In this document: positions 24,185 to 41,179 of the stretch, one piece after another | Numbering within the stretch: the first letter of the stretch is position 1 | Layout: the number at the start of each line of letters is the position of its first letter | Assembly: GCF_004349215.1 (NCBI RefSeq) | Contig: NZ_SMKU01000038.1 | Coordinates: 1-41,179, forward strand | Direction: 5' to 3' | Origin: Actinomadura rubrisoli | GTDB lineage: Bacteria; Actinomycetota; Actinomycetes; Streptosporangiales; Streptosporangiaceae | DNA: 41,179 nt | Made by a program: the position numbers and the translations under genes | Notes under the pieces: model-generated | The model's database searches: none | What the model was told of the DNA's origin: nothing | Seen by the model: only the letters and a program-made list of their open reading frames with translations

Positions 24185-25416
24185 CTATCGGCTTGCTTGG
24201 AGCGGGAGGGACCACACGCCGGTGAAGTCCGGAGGCGTGAGGAACGTCGGCGGCTTCTCCGGGTCGGTGCGCAGCTCGGGGAAGCGGTCGAACAGGATGT
24301 TCAGCGCCACGCGCCCCTCAAGGCGGGCCAGCGGGGCGCCCAGGCAGAAGTGGATGCCGCGGCCGAACCCCAGGTGCGGGTTGGGGTCGCGTGCCACGTC
24401 GAACGCGTGCGGGTCGTCGAAGGCGCTGGGGTCCCGGTTGGCCGCCGAGAGCCACACCATCAGCACCTCGCCCTCGCGGATGCGCTTGCCGCCCAGCTCG
24501 ACGTCGCGGGTGGTGGTCCGGTAGTTCGCCGCGAGCGGGGTCAGGTAGCGCAGCGACTCCTCGACCAGGGTCGGCACCAGGGAGCGGTCCTTGCGCACCC
24601 GCTCGTCCGCCTCGGCGAAGGTGTCCAGGCACAGGATGGTGTTGCCCAACAGCATCGTGGTGGTGATGTGCCCGGCGAACAGGAGCAGGTTGGCGAAGTT
24701 GACGATCTGCCGGTCGGTCAGCCGCTGGCCGTCGACATCGGCCTCCACCAGCTTGGTCAGCAGGTCGTCGCGCGGCGTGGTCCGCCGGTCGCCGACATGC
24801 TCCAGCAGGTAGAAGCCCATCTCCAGAGCCGATTCGGCCTGGTAGTCCAGGCGGCGCTCGTACTCGTCCCCGCCCCCGCGCACGGTGAGCTGGCCCCGCG
24901 CCTCCAGGTTCTGGTCCCCCCAGCCCTTGAGCAGCTCCATGTCGCTGAGCGGCAGGCCGAGCAGGTCGCAGATGACGATCACCGGCAGCGGGTACGCCAG
25001 CACCTCCACCAGGTCGAAGCGGTCGCCCGAGACCTCGTCGAGCAGCTCGTTGGTGAGGTCGTGGATCCGCGACTCCATGTTCGCGACCATCTTGTGGGTG
25101 AACGTGCGGCTGACCAGCTTGCGCAGGTGCTTGTGCTCGGGAGGGTCGGCCTGGGACAGGTTGCCGTCGAAGGCGATGTCCGTCTGCTCCTTGGGCGCGA
25201 ACCGGGAGGCGACGCCGGAGGAGTAGGTGGCCGGATCATTGATGATCGCCAGCGCCTCCGCGTAGCCGTAGACGTGCCACATGCCCACCTCCTCGTCGAA
25301 GACGACCGGCTGCTCGGGCTGGACGCCCCGCAGCCAGGAGTGCTGCGGGTGGATGTCCCAGTGCTCAATGGGGTCGATCATCGGTTCTCCCATGCGTAGT
25401 TCGCCGACGCGGGGCG

Positions 25417-25420
<4 letters not shown>
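24185..25420 (-). CDS. Cytochrome P450 monooxygenase with AGHITT I-helix (second, next to NRPS)
   Basis: 411 residues. ATG at 25420 overlaps the NRPS stop (ATGA), so the two are translationally coupled. ExxR is EESLR and the heme-ligand Cys359 sits in [15 protein letters not shown]. The I-helix reads [15 protein letters not shown]: the acidic residue that normally precedes the conserved Thr is Ile. I recall similar AGHxTT variants in actinomycete macrolide-tailoring P450s, so this does not by itself mean loss of activity. Probable role: hydroxylation or epoxidation of the hybrid product or a bound precursor. Redox partners are not encoded here. A later in-frame ATG nine codons downstream is possible, but the RBS favours the first. 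Confidence 0.95.

Positions 25421-41179
<15,759 letters not shown>

Overview
The window is the interior of a large modular biosynthetic gene cluster from a high-GC actinomycete. The G/C-saturated third codon positions, type I PKS and NRPS megasynthases and bacterial class I P450s all fit that. I cannot name the genus. Both ends of the window cut through megasynthase genes, so the cluster continues on each side and no loading module, regulator, transporter or cluster boundary is visible.

Layout. Bases 1-22833 (+ strand) hold three tightly spaced genes: the 3' part of a type I PKS with three modules in view, a second single-module PKS, and an unusual fused protein made of a type II thioesterase joined to an FMN-dependent 2-hydroxy acid oxidase. 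Bases 22834-22935 are a short convergent intergenic gap with a 15-bp tandem duplication and a perfect 16-bp hairpin that can terminate transcription from both sides. Bases 22936-41179 (- strand) hold, in order of transcription, the 3' part of a four-module NRPS ending in a thioesterase and then two cytochrome P450 genes. Apart from the 102-bp gap there is essentially no non-coding DNA.

How the genes work together (inference from domain order). The visible PKS modules are (AT)-DH-ER-KR-ACP, KS-AT(methylmalonyl)-DH-KR-ACP, KS-AT(malonyl)-DH-KR-ACP and KS-AT(malonyl)-DH-ER-KR-ACP. They would build an acyl end reading C1 thioester, CH2-CH2 at C2-C3, C4=C5, then a methyl-branched C6=C7. The last PKS has no thioesterase, so the chain is probably handed to the NRPS, whose start lies beyond the right edge. 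The NRPS reads A-T-E / C-A(N-MT)-T / C-A-T-E / C-A-T-TE. The first and third A domains carry the same specificity residues (D-V-F-S-V-A-A-Y-A-K by hand alignment to GrsA-PheA), which I recall as a piperazic acid code. The second has a classical valine code (D-A-Y-W-W-G-G-T-F-K) and an inserted N-methyltransferase. The fourth code is one I do not recognise. The predicted peptide end is D-Piz - N-Me-Val - D-Piz - X, released or cyclised by the terminal TE. The product would therefore be a polyketide-peptide hybrid, plausibly a piperazate-containing cyclic depsipeptide, tailored by two P450s and perhaps by the oxidase.

Most notable points: the thioesterase-oxidase fusion with a short repeated linker; the duplicated, partly identical A1 and A3 domains (132 bp and at least 176 bp of perfect identity, the latter running into the right edge); irregular DH and ER domains in the PKS; and the two-ended, convergent layout. 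Specificity calls are from memory and manual alignment, not from a database search.
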